Shown piece after piece: positions 49,290 through 58,820 of a stretch of DNA of 64,000 nucleotides (the first letter of the stretch is position 1; the number at the start of each line of letters is the position of its first letter). Position numbers and translations under genes: made by a program. The stretch lies in the NCBI RefSeq assembly GCF_000402035.1, contig NC_021287.1:1674001-1738000 (forward strand), written 5' to 3'. The notes beneath the pieces were generated by a model that was not told where the DNA came from, searched no databases, and saw nothing but the letters and a program-made list of their open reading frames with translations. The stretch is from Caballeronia insecticola (GTDB taxonomy: Bacteria > Pseudomonadota > Gammaproteobacteria > Burkholderiales > Burkholderiaceae).

Positions 49290-51794
49290 ATGCCTGCTCT
49301 CTACGTCATCGGCTTCCTCCTTTTTGCCGGCGCGCTCGCCTTTCTGCAGGCGCCCGCGCTCGCCTGGCTCGGCGTCCTTGCGATCTGGGTGGCGCTCGGG
49401 CCGGTCATCGGCGTGACGGGCGCACTCGGCACAACGCTGCTCGCGATCGTCTTCGTGCTTCCGGCGCTCGTGCTCGCCGCAAAGCCGCTGCGCCGCGCGC
49501 TGATCAGCCGCCGTGTGTTCGCCGTGTTCCGCAAGATCCTGCCGGAGATGTCGCCGACCGAACGCGACGCGATCGAAGCCGGCACGGTCTGGTGGGACGC
49601 CGAACTCTTTTCGGGCCGTCCGCGCTGGGACACGCTGCTCGCCCACGGTGCGCCGGTGCTGACGCCGGAAGAACGCAGCTTCATCGACAACGAATGCGCG
49701 CGTCTGTGTGAACTGTCGAACGACTGGGACACCACGGCGATCTGGCAGGATCTCTCGCCGCAAGCGTGGGCTTACATCAAGGAACACGGTTTTCTCGGCA
49801 TGATCATTCCGCGGCAGTACGGCGGGCGCGCGTTCTCCGCCTACGCCCACTCGCAGGTGATCATGAAACTGGCGACGCATTCGTCGGCCGCGGCTGTTTC
49901 GGTGATGGTGCCGAACTCGCTCGGTCCCGCCGAATTGCTGCTGCATTACGGCACCGAAGAACAGAAAAACCACTACTTGCCACGGCTTGCGCGCGGCGAC
50001 GAAATCCCCTGCTTCGCGCTGACGAGTCCCTACGCCGGATCGGACGCCGCCGCGATTCCCGATGTCGGCATCGTCTGCCGTGGCTTGCACGAGGGCCGCG
50101 AAACGCTCGGCTTTCGCGTCACGTGGAAGAAGCGCTACATCACGCTCGGGCCGATCGCAACCGTGCTCGGCCTGGCCTTCCGCGCGCTCGATCCGGAGCA
50201 TCTGCTCGGGGACGACGCCGCGCCCGGCATCACCTGCGCGCTGATCCCGACGAATCATCCCGGCGTGCATATCGGGCGGCGTCACTGGCCGCTCAACGCA
50301 GTGTTCCAGAATGGCCCGAACTGGGGCACGGACGTGTTCATCCCGCTGGACTGGGTGATCGGCGGACGCGCGCAGGTCGGGCGCGGCTGGCGCATGTTGA
50401 TGGAGTGCCTCGCCGCCGGGCGCGCGATTTCGCTGCCGTCGTCGAATGTGGGCATGGCCAAGCTCGCGGTGCGCGGCACGGGCGCGTACGCCGCGGCGCG
50501 ACGGCAGTTCCGCACGTCGATCGGACGCTTCGAAGGCATTCAGGAAGCGCTCGGGCGCATGGGCGGCAATCTGTACGTGATGGACGCGGCGCGCCGCCTG
50601 TCCGCGCAGGCCGTCGATCTGGGCGAGAAACCTTCGGTGATTTCCGCAATCGCCAAATATCACATTACCGAGCGCGCGCGCGGCGTGATCAACGACGGCA
50701 TGGACGTCGTTGCCGGCAAGGGTATCTGCATGGGACCGTCAAATTTTCTGGCGCGCGCGTATCAGCAGATGCCGATCTCGATTACCGTCGAAGGCGCGAA
50801 CATTCTCACGCGCTGTCTGATCATCTTCGGACAGGGCGCGATTCGCTGCCATCCGTACGTGCTCAAGGAAATGGCCGCGGTCCGGGAGCCGGATCACGCC
50901 CGCGCGCTGCGCGATTTCGACGACGCCTTCTTCGGCCACGCGAGTTTTCTCGCCGCCAACGCGGTGCGCAGCGTCGTGTACGCGTTCGGCGGCACGGCGC
51001 TCATGCGCAAGCCCGCGCGCGCCGATGCCCGATTGGTTCGCTATTACCGCGCCGCCACGCGTCTGTCGAGCGCGTTCGCGCTGTTCGCCGATGTCTCGAT
51101 GCTCGCGCTCGGCGGCGAGCTCAAGCGTCGCGAGCGTTTGTCGGCGCGGCTCGGCGACATCCTCTCGCAGTTGTATCTGCTTTCCGCGACGCTCAAACGC
51201 TTCGAAGACGACGGCCGCCCCGAAAGCGACTTGCCGCTCGTGCGCTGGGGCACCGAGGACGCACTGTACCGCGCGCGCGTCGCGTTCGAAGGTCTGCTCG
51301 CGAACTACCCGAATCGCGCGGCGGCGGCGTTTCTGCGCGCCGTCGCTTTCCCGTTCGGCCTGCCGCATGCGCCGAGTGCCGATGCGCTCGGCAGCGAAGT
51401 CGCCATGTTGATGCAAACGCCCGGCGACGCCCGCGATCGGCTCGTCGCCGGTTCGCACGTGTCGGACTTCGACGACGATCCGATCGCGCGCGGCGAGAAG
51501 CTGCTCGCGCTCACGCCCGCCGTCGCCGCGCTGGAAGCGCGTCTGCGCGACGCCGTGAAAGCCGGCCAGAGCGCGCCGCTGCCGCAAAATCCGGACGAGA
51601 TCGATGCTTGGGCGGAGACCGCCGCCGCGCGCGGTTTGATCGACGAAACCGAGCGCGCGCTGCTGACCGAATGGGCGGCGCATGCGCGCGAAGCCGTGAA
51701 AGTCGATGATTTTTCCGCAGACTTCGGTATCCTCGAAGCATTGCAGAAGCGCAGCGAGGCGCTCGAGCGGCAATTGCCCGAAACAGTCGCCTGA
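49290..51794 (+). CDS. fadE: Acyl-CoA dehydrogenase FadE
   Basis: 834 residues from ATG 49290, preceded by GGAG; a GTG one codon upstream is in frame. Two N-terminal hydrophobic helices anchor it to the inner membrane, then follows the long FadE-type acyl-CoA dehydrogenase: FLGMIIPRQYGGRAFSAYAHSQVI, CFALTSPYAGSDAA, VGRGWRMLMECLAAGRAISLP, and a C-terminal DUF1974-like domain. It catalyses the first, FAD-dependent oxidation of acyl-CoA in beta-oxidation. First gene of a run of six same-strand genes. Confidence 0.95.
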   Translation: MPALYVIGFLLFAGALAFLQAPALAWLGVLAIWVALGPVIGVTGALGTTLLAIVFVLPALVLAAKPLRRALISRRVFAVFRKILPEMSPTERDAIEAGTVWWDAELFSGRPRWDTLLAHGAPVLTPEERSFIDNECARLCELSNDWDTTAIWQDLSPQAWAYIKEHGFLGMIIPRQYGGRAFSAYAHSQVIMKLATHSSAAAVSVMVPNSLGPAELLLHYGTEEQKNHYLPRLARGDEIPCFALTSPYAGSDAAAIPDVGIVCRGLHEGRETLGFRVTWKKRYITLGPIATVLGLAFRALDPEHLLGDDAAPGITCALIPTNHPGVHIGRRHWPLNAVFQNGPNWGTDVFIPLDWVIGGRAQVGRGWRMLMECLAAGRAISLPSSNVGMAKLAVRGTGAYAAARRQFRTSIGRFEGIQEALGRMGGNLYVMDAARRLSAQAVDLGEKPSVISAIAKYHITERARGVINDGMDVVAGKGICMGPSNFLARAYQQMPISITVEGANILTRCLIIFGQGAIRCHPYVLKEMAAVREPDHARALRDFDDAFFGHASFLAANAVRSVVYAFGGTALMRKPARADARLVRYYRAATRLSSAFALFADVSMLALGGELKRRERLSARLGDILSQLYLLSATLKRFEDDGRPESDLPLVRWGTEDALYRARVAFEGLLANYPNRAAAAFLRAVAFPFGLPHAPSADALGSEVAMLMQTPGDARDRLVAGSHVSDFDDDPIARGEKLLALTPAVAALEARLRDAVKAGQSAPLPQNPDEIDAWAETAAARGLIDETERALLTEWAAHAREAVKVDDFSADFGILEALQKRSEALERQLPETVA

Positions 51795-51861
51795 CCGGGT
51801 ACGCGCGCCGCAGCAATCGAGCCCGAGCTTGCGCCCGCCCGACGACCGATCATCGCCATCG

Positions 51862-53289
51862 ATGAAAGACCGCTATCTCGACTTCGTCAACTCGCCTTTC
51901 GGCACGAGCATCGCCCGCTCGCTCGGGCTGCCGCGTCCCGAGACGCTGCGCCGCCAGCGCGCGGATCAGGCCGAATTCGGCGGCATGGCTGCGATCGGCG
52001 CGGGGCCGTCGCCCGCACTTTTCGACGATTTGATGGGCACGCTCTCGGCCATCGGCATGACGAGCATCGCGCACGAGAGCGCGTCCGGCTGGCTGCCCGT
52101 TGCCGCCCGCCACGGTGCGATGAGCGGCCGCTTCGAGCCGCGCACGCACGACGCGGCCGCCCACGACCGCGTGCAAGCGCTGATTTTCGACGCCACCGGC
52201 ATCGACGACGCCGGCCAGCTGCATTCGCTCTATGCCTTCTTCCACGACGCCTTGCGCTCGCTTGGCAAGAACGGACGCATCGTCGTGCTGGGGCGGCCGC
52301 CCGCCACGCGCGCGAGCGTAGCGGCATCGACTGCGCAATACGCGCTCGACGGCATGACGCGCTCGCTCGGCAAGGAAGCGCGCAACGGCATCACGGCGAA
52401 TCTGCTGCGCGTGACCGAAGGCGCCGATATCGACTCGGCGCTGCGCTTCTTTTTGTCGCCGCGCTCGGCCTATGTGTCGGGTCAGAGCGTGAGCATCGAC
52501 TATCCCGCCGTCGCGCCCGAAAGCTGGGCGACGCCGCTCGCGGGCAAGCGCGCGCTCGTCACGGGCGCGGCGCGCGGCATCGGCGCGTCGATTGCGTCGG
52601 TGCTGGCCGCGCACGGCGCGATCGTGACCGGCCTGGACGTGGCCGCCGCCCGCGATGCGCTCGACCAAACCATGCTCTCGATCGAAGACAGCGCGCCGTC
52701 GGGCGGCGCGCACGCGGCGCTCGTCGCGGACATCGGCGCGCCGGAAGCGCCGGTCGAGATCGCGGCGGCGCTGCTCGCGTCGGGCGGCATCGATATCGTC
52801 GTGCACAACGCGGGCATCACGCGCGACAAAACCATCGCGCGCATGAGCGGCGAAATGTGGGACAGCGTCATCGACATCAATCTTCTGGCGCAGGCGCGCA
52901 TCGATGAAGTGCTGCTGGCGGAAAACGTGCTGCGCGCGGGCGGGCGCATCGTGGCGGTGTCGTCGATCAGCGGCATTGCCGGCAATCGCGGCCAGACCAA
53001 CTACGCGACTTCGAAATCCGGCGTGATCGGGCGCGTGCACGCCATGGCGCCGGCGCTGCGCGAACGCGGCATCACGATCAACGCGGTGGCGCCCGGTTTC
53101 ATCGAAACGCACATGACGGCGCGCATGCCGTTCGGCGTGCGCGAGGCCGGCAGACGGCTCAACTCGCTGGGACAAGGCGGCCTGCCCGTCGATGTCGCCG
53201 AGACCGTCGCGTGGCTCGCGAGTCCGGGCAGCGCGGGCATCACGGGCAACGTGGTGCGCGTGTGCGGCCAAAGCCTGATCGGCGCATGA
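51862..53289 (+). CDS. High-molecular-weight 3-oxoacyl reductase (FabG4 type)
   Basis: 475 residues from ATG 51862. The C-terminal half is a complete SDR: TGAARGIG (234-241), NAG in VVHNAGIT, catalytic Ser367/368, Tyr381 and Lys385 in NYATSKSG. The N-terminal half (1-225) is a degenerate SDR-like domain without the catalytic tetrad. This two-domain layout is that of HMwFabG proteins such as mycobacterial FabG4, which reduces 3-oxoacyl-CoA/ACP with NADH preference. Position between fadE and a MaoC hydratase gene fits a role in acyl-CoA turnover rather than fatty-acid synthesis. Confidence 0.9.
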   Translation: MKDRYLDFVNSPFGTSIARSLGLPRPETLRRQRADQAEFGGMAAIGAGPSPALFDDLMGTLSAIGMTSIAHESASGWLPVAARHGAMSGRFEPRTHDAAAHDRVQALIFDATGIDDAGQLHSLYAFFHDALRSLGKNGRIVVLGRPPATRASVAASTAQYALDGMTRSLGKEARNGITANLLRVTEGADIDSALRFFLSPRSAYVSGQSVSIDYPAVAPESWATPLAGKRALVTGAARGIGASIASVLAAHGAIVTGLDVAAARDALDQTMLSIEDSAPSGGAHAALVADIGAPEAPVEIAAALLASGGIDIVVHNAGITRDKTIARMSGEMWDSVIDINLLAQARIDEVLLAENVLRAGGRIVAVSSISGIAGNRGQTNYATSKSGVIGRVHAMAPALRERGITINAVAPGFIETHMTARMPFGVREAGRRLNSLGQGGLPVDVAETVAWLASPGSAGITGNVVRVCGQSLIGA

Positions 53290-53314
53290 CGGAGACATGA
53301 GGAGCCCAGACCGC

Positions 53315-54223
53315 ATGCACGCATCGACCCTGCCGCGCGCCCGCACCGTCGTCATCGACACCCTGCCGCCGCCCGCGAAGCTCTACGGACGCGCGCTGCC
53401 CGGGCTCTTCAGGCGCACGCGCTCGCAGGAACTGCCCGCGCTGCGCCTCGTGCGCCCCGACGTCAGGCTGGACGCCGAGCATATCGGCCGTTATGCGCGC
53501 GTGTGCGGCTTCATTCCCGAGCACGGCGTGCCGCTCACCTTCCCGCACGTGCTCGCGTTTCCGCTGCATCTGATGATGCTGACCGATCCGTCGTTTCCGT
53601 GGTCCGCGCTCGGCGTCGTGCATCTCGCCAACAGCGTGCGGCTGCGGCGGCCGCTTGCCGCGGGTCAGAGCTTGCGCATCGAGGTGGAATGCGGGCCGCT
53701 CGTGCCGCATCAGAAGGGCCACGCGTTCACGCTGCATACGCGCATTTACCGGCGCGGCGAAGCCGTGTGGGATGGCGACAGCATCTATCTGAAACGCGGC
53801 GCGCGCAGCGAAAGCGCCGCGCCTTCCACCGTATCCGATGCGCCCGATATCCCCGCGCGCGTGCCGCTGCTCGCCCGCGAAGCGCGCTGGCAATTGCCGC
53901 CGCAGCTCGGACGCGACTACGCGAAGGCGTCCGGCGACTTCAATCCGATTCATCTGCATATGCTCACCGCGAAGGCGTTCGGCTTTCCGCGTGCGATCGC
54001 GCACGGCATGTGGACGCTCGCGCGCACGCTGGCGGCGCTGCATCCGGTGAAAGCGCTCGCCACGGGATACGCGCACGGCGACTTCAAGACGCCGCTCTAC
54101 CTGCCCGGCGACGCGACACTCTGGAGCGCCGCGCCCTCGCCCACCGCGCGCGATTTCGAAGTGCGCGATCTCGCGGGCGACCGTCCGCATCTGCGCGGCC
54201 ATTTCGAATGGGAGTTGCCATGA
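53315..54223 (+). CDS. MaoC-family (R)-specific enoyl hydratase
   Basis: 302 residues from ATG 53315, with GGAG 10 bp upstream; ATG 53297 is an alternative. A double hotdog protein: a degenerate N-terminal hotdog and a C-terminal one with the hydratase-2 motif SGDFNPIHLHMLTAKAFGFPRAIAHGMW (Asp208, His213, HG 230-231). It hydrates trans-2-enoyl-CoA or dehydrates 3R-hydroxyacyl-CoA. Similar in plan to mycobacterial HtdX, which is likewise next to fabG4. Its stop overlaps the thiolase start (ATGA). Confidence 0.9.
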   Translation: MHASTLPRARTVVIDTLPPPAKLYGRALPGLFRRTRSQELPALRLVRPDVRLDAEHIGRYARVCGFIPEHGVPLTFPHVLAFPLHLMMLTDPSFPWSALGVVHLANSVRLRRPLAAGQSLRIEVECGPLVPHQKGHAFTLHTRIYRRGEAVWDGDSIYLKRGARSESAAPSTVSDAPDIPARVPLLAREARWQLPPQLGRDYAKASGDFNPIHLHMLTAKAFGFPRAIAHGMWTLARTLAALHPVKALATGYAHGDFKTPLYLPGDATLWSAAPSPTARDFEVRDLAGDRPHLRGHFEWELP

Positions 54224-55530
54224 GCATCGTCGGCGGCGGCGGCGTGCGGCGGGTGGCGATCGTCGGCAGCAACCGCATTCCATTCGCGCGCTCGAACACG
54301 GCTTATGCGAGCGCATCCAATCAGGACATGCTGAGCTTCACGCTGCAAGGACTCGTCGATCGCTTCGATCTGCACGGCATGCGCCTGGGTGAAGTCGCGG
54401 CGGGCGCGGTCGTCAAGCATTCGCGCGATTTCAATCTGACGCGCGAAGCCGCGCTCTCGACCACGCTCGCGAAGGAAACGCCCGCCTACGACGTGCAGCA
54501 AGCCTGCGGCACCGGCCTCGAAACGGTGATTCTGGTCGCGAACAAGATCGCGCTCGGACAGATCGATGTAGGCATCGCGGGCGGCGTCGATACCGCGTCG
54601 GATGCGCCCATCGCCGTGAACGAGCGCATGCGCAAGATCCTGCTCGAAGCGAATCGCGGACGCTCGGCGGGCGCGCGCGTCGGCGCACTCGCGAAGCTGC
54701 GGCCCGGCATGTTCTTCAGGCCGCTGTTGCCGCGCAACGCGGAGCCGCGCACCGGCCTCTCGATGGGCGAGCATTGCGAGCTGATGGCCAAACGCTGGAA
54801 GATCGCGCGCGAGGCGCAGGACGCGCTGGCGCAGGAGAGTCATCGCAAGCTGGCGGCGGCGTATGGGCGCGGCTTCTTCAACGACCTGATGACGCCGTAC
54901 AAGGGCCTCACGCGCGACAACACGCTGCGCCCCGATGTATCGCTCGAACAGCTCTCGCAACTGAAGCCGGTTTTCGATCGCGACGCGGGCACGCTCACCG
55001 CAGGCAACTCGACGCCGCTCACCGACGGCGCATCGGCCGTGCTGCTCGCGTCCGAGCAATGGGCCGCCGAGCGTGGCCTGCCGGTGCTGGCTTATCTCAG
55101 TTACTCGGCGAGCGCCGCCGTCGATTTTTTCAACAAGCGCGAAGGCCTGTTGATGGCGCCCGCCTACGCCGTGCCGCCGATGCTCGCGCGCGCCGGGCTC
55201 GCGCTGCCCGACTTCGATTTCTACGAGATTCACGAGGCGTTCGCGGCGCAAGTGCTATGCACGCTGGCCGCGTGGGAAGACGACGAATATTGCCGCACCG
55301 CGCTCGGCCTGAATACGCCGTTCGGTTCGATCGAACGTGCGCGCCTGAACGTGAACGGCAGTTCGCTCGCGACCGGTCATCCGTTTGCGGCGACGGGCGG
55401 ACGCATTGTCGGCACGCTCGCCAAGATGCTCGCGAAAGCGCCCGCGCGCAGCGACGGCAAGCCGCTGCGCGGATTGATCTCGATTTGCGCGGCCGGCGGC
55501 CAGGGCGTCGTCGCGATACTCGAGCGTTGA
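54220..55530 (+). CDS. fadI: Acetyl-CoA acyltransferase (thiolase, FadI type)
   Basis: 436 residues from ATG 54220, with GGGAG 6 bp upstream and a 4-bp overlap with the MaoC gene. Catalytic Cys96 is in DVQQACGTGLE, the histidine in HEAFAAQ, and the second catalytic cysteine in SICAAGGQGVV. It splits 3-oxoacyl-CoA in the last step of beta-oxidation or condenses acyl units. FadI-like length and HTS features suggest the beta-oxidation class; the exact symbol is likely but not certain. Confidence 0.9.
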   Translation: MSIVGGGGVRRVAIVGSNRIPFARSNTAYASASNQDMLSFTLQGLVDRFDLHGMRLGEVAAGAVVKHSRDFNLTREAALSTTLAKETPAYDVQQACGTGLETVILVANKIALGQIDVGIAGGVDTASDAPIAVNERMRKILLEANRGRSAGARVGALAKLRPGMFFRPLLPRNAEPRTGLSMGEHCELMAKRWKIAREAQDALAQESHRKLAAAYGRGFFNDLMTPYKGLTRDNTLRPDVSLEQLSQLKPVFDRDAGTLTAGNSTPLTDGASAVLLASEQWAAERGLPVLAYLSYSASAAVDFFNKREGLLMAPAYAVPPMLARAGLALPDFDFYEIHEAFAAQVLCTLAAWEDDEYCRTALGLNTPFGSIERARLNVNGSSLATGHPFAATGGRIVGTLAKMLAKAPARSDGKPLRGLISICAAGGQGVVAILER

Positions 55531-55544
55531 GTCGGAAAAAATAA

Positions 55545-55574
55545 GGCGCGCCGTCGACGAAAACGCGGCGCGCC
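55545..55574. other. Hairpin between thiolase and fadD
   Basis: Perfect 9-bp arms GGCGCGCCG / CGGCGCGCC around a 12-nt loop, 14 bp after the thiolase stop and ending 14 bp before the fadD ATG. No T-run. It may set relative expression within the operon. Confidence 0.5.
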
Positions 55575-55588
55575 AACGGAGACACCAC

Positions 55589-57376
55589 ATGAGCCCGGGA
55601 CAGGCAGCGCCGCGCGGGACGATCGAGCCGCACGCGACCGACTGCATCTGGTACGCGTCGTATCCGCCCGATGTCGCGCGCGAGATCGATCCGTCGCGCT
55701 ATCGCTCGCTCGCGCATTTCTTCGACGAATGCGTCGGGCGTTTCCGGGATCGCGTCGCGTTCGTGAGCCTCGGCACCGAGATGCGCTTTGCCGCGCTCGG
55801 CGACAAGGCGCATGCGTTCGCGTCGTATTTGCAGGCGTGCGGCGTGAAGCCCGGCGACCGCGTCGCGCTGATGATGCCCAATACGCTCGCCTACGCCGTC
55901 GCGTTGTTCGGCACGCTGCTCGCGGGCGCGATCGTCGTGAACGTGAATCCGCTCTATACGGTGCGCGAACTGAGCCATCAGCTGAAGGACAGCGGCGCGC
56001 AAACTATCGTCGTGTTCGAGAATTTCGCCAGAACGGTGCAGAACGCGCAGCCCGGCTCGCGCCTCAGGAATATTGTCGTGACCGGGCTCGGCGATCTGCT
56101 CGGCGACGGTCTCAACCTGAAAGGCCGCGCTATCGACCTGATCCTGCGTCACGTGAAAAAGCAGGTGCCCGCGTACTCGCTGCCCGATGCCGTGCGCCTG
56201 CCGCAAGCGCTCGCGCGCGGTGCGCGCCGCCCGTTCGACCCGGTGCGCATCGGACACGGCGATATCGCGTTCATCCAGTACACTGGCGGCACCACGGGCA
56301 CCGCGAAGGGCGCGATGCTCACGCATCGCAATGTCATCGCCAACGTGTTGCAGGCGTTGGCGTGGGCGCGCGGACGGCTCGTCGACGAAAAAGAGATCGT
56401 CGTCACGCCGCTGCCGCTCTATCACATTTATTCGCTGACGGTGAACGCGCTCTCGTTTCTGAGCATCGGCGCGCGCAATGTGCTGATTGTCAATCCGCGC
56501 GATATCCGGGCGCTCATGCGCGCGCTGCGTCATGAAAACTTTACGGCAATCACCGCGCTCAACACGCTCTACAGCGCGCTCATGGACAACGAAGCCTTCC
56601 GCACGCGCGACTTCTCCGCGCTCAAGCTCGCGATGGCGGGCGGCATGGCGACGCAGCGCGCCGTTGCCGAGCGCTTTCGCGCGATGACGGGCCAGACGCT
56701 CGTCGAAGGCTACGGGCTCACCGAATGTTCGCCGCTCGTCTGCGCGACGCCGCTTGATGTGCGCAATGCGCTCAATGCGCCCGATGCGCCCGATAAGCAC
56801 GGCCCGCACGCATTCGATGGAACGATCGGCCTGCCCGTGCCGTCTACTTACGTGCGGATGCGCCGCGACGACGGCACGTGGGCGGATATCGGCGAAGCGG
56901 GCGAACTCTGCGTGCAAGGCCCGCAGGTGATGAAAGGCTACTGGAATCGCCCGGAAGAGACGGCGAAAGTCATCGACGGGAACGGCTGGCTCGCGACCGG
57001 CGACATCGCCGTGATGGATGCGCGCGGCGTCATCCGGCTCATCGATCGCAAGAAAGACATGATGATCGTGTCGGGCTTCAACGTGTATCCGAATGAAATC
57101 GAAGACGTGCTCGCGGCGCATCCGAAAGTGCGCACAGTGGCCGCGATAGGCGTGCCCGATCCGGTGACGGGCGAGCGCGTGAAAGTGTTCGTCGTGAAGC
57201 GCGACGAATCGCTTTCGGTGGAAGAACTGCTGAAGTTTGCTCGTTTGCACCTGACCGGCTACAAGGTGCCCGCGTTCGTCGAATTCCGCGATTCGCTGCC
57301 GCAGACTACGATCGGCAAGGTGCTGCGGCGCGAATTACGCGATGCACATGAGGCCGGTTCGAAACCGCAAGATTAG
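55589..57376 (+). CDS. fadD: Long-chain fatty-acid-CoA ligase
   Basis: 595 residues. AMP-binding enzyme motifs are complete: P-loop YTGGTTGTAKG (231-241), GYGLTECSPL, the GD core in WLATGDIAVMD, and the fatty-acid-synthetase motif DRKKDMMIVSGFNVYPNE. It activates long-chain acids for beta-oxidation at the inner membrane. A short NAPDAPDKH insertion (about 400) interrupts a surface loop. Follows the thiolase gene by 58 bp, separated by a hairpin. Confidence 0.93.
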   Translation: MSPGQAAPRGTIEPHATDCIWYASYPPDVAREIDPSRYRSLAHFFDECVGRFRDRVAFVSLGTEMRFAALGDKAHAFASYLQACGVKPGDRVALMMPNTLAYAVALFGTLLAGAIVVNVNPLYTVRELSHQLKDSGAQTIVVFENFARTVQNAQPGSRLRNIVVTGLGDLLGDGLNLKGRAIDLILRHVKKQVPAYSLPDAVRLPQALARGARRPFDPVRIGHGDIAFIQYTGGTTGTAKGAMLTHRNVIANVLQALAWARGRLVDEKEIVVTPLPLYHIYSLTVNALSFLSIGARNVLIVNPRDIRALMRALRHENFTAITALNTLYSALMDNEAFRTRDFSALKLAMAGGMATQRAVAERFRAMTGQTLVEGYGLTECSPLVCATPLDVRNALNAPDAPDKHGPHAFDGTIGLPVPSTYVRMRRDDGTWADIGEAGELCVQGPQVMKGYWNRPEETAKVIDGNGWLATGDIAVMDARGVIRLIDRKKDMMIVSGFNVYPNEIEDVLAAHPKVRTVAAIGVPDPVTGERVKVFVVKRDESLSVEELLKFARLHLTGYKVPAFVEFRDSLPQTTIGKVLRRELRDAHEAGSKPQD

Positions 57377-57391
57377 CTTCGGGAGAAGCAC

Positions 57392-58300
57392 ATGCCGCGT
57401 GCGCGACACCGCTGGGCCTCGGACTTGCGGTTCGCCTGCGCGAACCTGTGTGCATATGTCGCGTTCGCGGCCTGCCCCGCGCTCGCCCAGACATCCGCCG
57501 ACGAACCGGTCAGGGCGGCGCCGCAGACATCCGGCATCGGCGGGCTCGGCGTCGCGCAGCAAGTGCAATGGCTTTTGAAAGCCGCGGCGAGCGGCACGCT
57601 GGCGAAACTCGACGACGCGCAAATCGTCGCCCTCTTCCGCGCCCTCGACCCGGGCACGCTGCCGCGCTACTTGCAGGAAGGCCTGAGCGGCTACGCGTCC
57701 TACGAGTTCACGATGTGGCGGCGCGAGCGCATCAAGGGCAAGTGGCCGAAGCGCGCGGATCACATGCTCGTGCGCGTCACGCGCGAGCCGCTGCGCATCT
57801 ACGCAAAATGGCTGCCCGATGGCGCGCACGCGGGCCAGGAAGTCATCTACGACGATTCCAAACGCCCCGACGAACTCTACGGCCATCTCGGCGGCTTTTT
57901 GGGCGTCGTGCCGATGTGGGCATCGGTGAACGGCGCGCTCGCCCGCGCGCAGTCGAATCATTCGATCCGCGAGCTTGGTATCGAGGCGATGACCCAGCAC
58001 TTCATCGACGAAGGACACAAGTTCGCCGAAGCGGGCATCACCAAGCCGACCGATATCGACGTGAAGATCGTGCATGGCGTGCGCGTCGTCCTGCTGACGT
58101 ACGAAACGCCGACCGGGCAGCCCGAGTTCTACGCGAAGAAGGAAGTGCTCGGTCTCGATCTGGAGCGCCCGCTCATTCGCACGCTCGAATCGTTCGACAA
58201 CGACGGCAATATTTTCGAAAGCGTCGCGTTCGAGCGCGTCGAGCCCAAAGCCTTCGACGATCTGACGTTCGACCCAAAGAATCCCGACTATCGTTTCTGA
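57392..58300 (+). CDS. Exported DUF1571 family protein
   Basis: 302 residues. A signal region (about 1-32, ending PALAQT) is followed by a DUF1571 domain: SGYASYEFTMWRRERIKGKWPKRADHMLVRVTREPLRIYAKWLPDGAHAGQEVIYDD and the later HSIRELGIEAMT and VVLLTYETPTG. The beta-rich layout recalls LolA-like lipid-binding folds, which is an inference. It lies 15 bp after fadD, so a periplasmic protein is probably cotranscribed with acyl-CoA enzymes. Function unknown. Confidence 0.85.
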   Translation: MPRARHRWASDLRFACANLCAYVAFAACPALAQTSADEPVRAAPQTSGIGGLGVAQQVQWLLKAAASGTLAKLDDAQIVALFRALDPGTLPRYLQEGLSGYASYEFTMWRRERIKGKWPKRADHMLVRVTREPLRIYAKWLPDGAHAGQEVIYDDSKRPDELYGHLGGFLGVVPMWASVNGALARAQSNHSIRELGIEAMTQHFIDEGHKFAEAGITKPTDIDVKIVHGVRVVLLTYETPTGQPEFYAKKEVLGLDLERPLIRTLESFDNDGNIFESVAFERVEPKAFDDLTFDPKNPDYRF

Positions 58301-58493
58301 CCGATGCACTCAATGAAGCGCCCGCTGACGACGTGACACGCGATGTAACAACCGGCGGACGCGCGCACCGCGCATTTTAAGTTTCGCCTAAGAGTCGGCC
58401 GATAACCTGCCCGCACTCCATCGACATCAAGGTCAGCGCACCGCATCGAATTCTGTGCGCCGCATATCGTCATGTAATTTGAGGAATTCGGTC

Positions 58494-58736
58494 ATGAATC
58501 TCCGCCGTCCGGCTTCGGCTCCCGTGCGAGCCATCAAAAGGCTGTTGAGCCATCACGAAATCGCCACGCTGCTGTTGCTGTTTCACGCGCCCATCGACGC
58601 GATGGCGGCCACGCCCGATGTCGCCTCGCTGCAGGAATACGGTTACGTCGAGATCGTCTCGCCGGATGCGGGCGGCCCGAAAGTGCGCCTGACCGAAGAC
58701 GGCAACGCGGTGCTGCGCGGACTCGGCGTCAAGTGA
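58494..58736 (+). CDS. Small winged-helix-like hypothetical protein
   Basis: 80 residues from ATG 58494, with GAGG 9 bp upstream. The segment SHHEIATLLLLFHAPIDA ... LQEYGYVEIVSPDAGGPKVRLTEDGNAVLRGLGVK looks like the last helix and beta wing of a winged-helix domain, but no full HTH is present. I do not recognise a named family. It is flanked by intergenic spacers on both sides and may be a small DNA-binding or regulatory protein. Confidence 0.6.
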   Translation: MNLRRPASAPVRAIKRLLSHHEIATLLLLFHAPIDAMAATPDVASLQEYGYVEIVSPDAGGPKVRLTEDGNAVLRGLGVK

Positions 58737-58782
58737 GCTGACAAGTCGTCAGACGCTTCGATACGCGGACTCTGTAATAATT

Positions 58783-58806
58783 GGTCGATACCTTTCATTA
58801 TCGACC
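58783..58806 (+). promoter_or_regulatory. Perfect inverted repeat before the surE ribosome binding site
   Basis: GGTCGATA (58783-58790) and TATCGACC (58799-58806) around 8 nt, directly abutting the Shine-Dalgarno AGGAG (58807-58811) of surE. Possible translational hairpin or operator; a TAATAAT overlaps just upstream. Confidence 0.5.
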
Positions 58807-58820
58807 AGGAGTGATTCGCG

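Noticed and set aside
55130..57250. A 706-codon minus-strand open frame opposite fadD
   Set aside because: Arg/His-rich shadow without a family; FadD motifs are complete on the plus strand.
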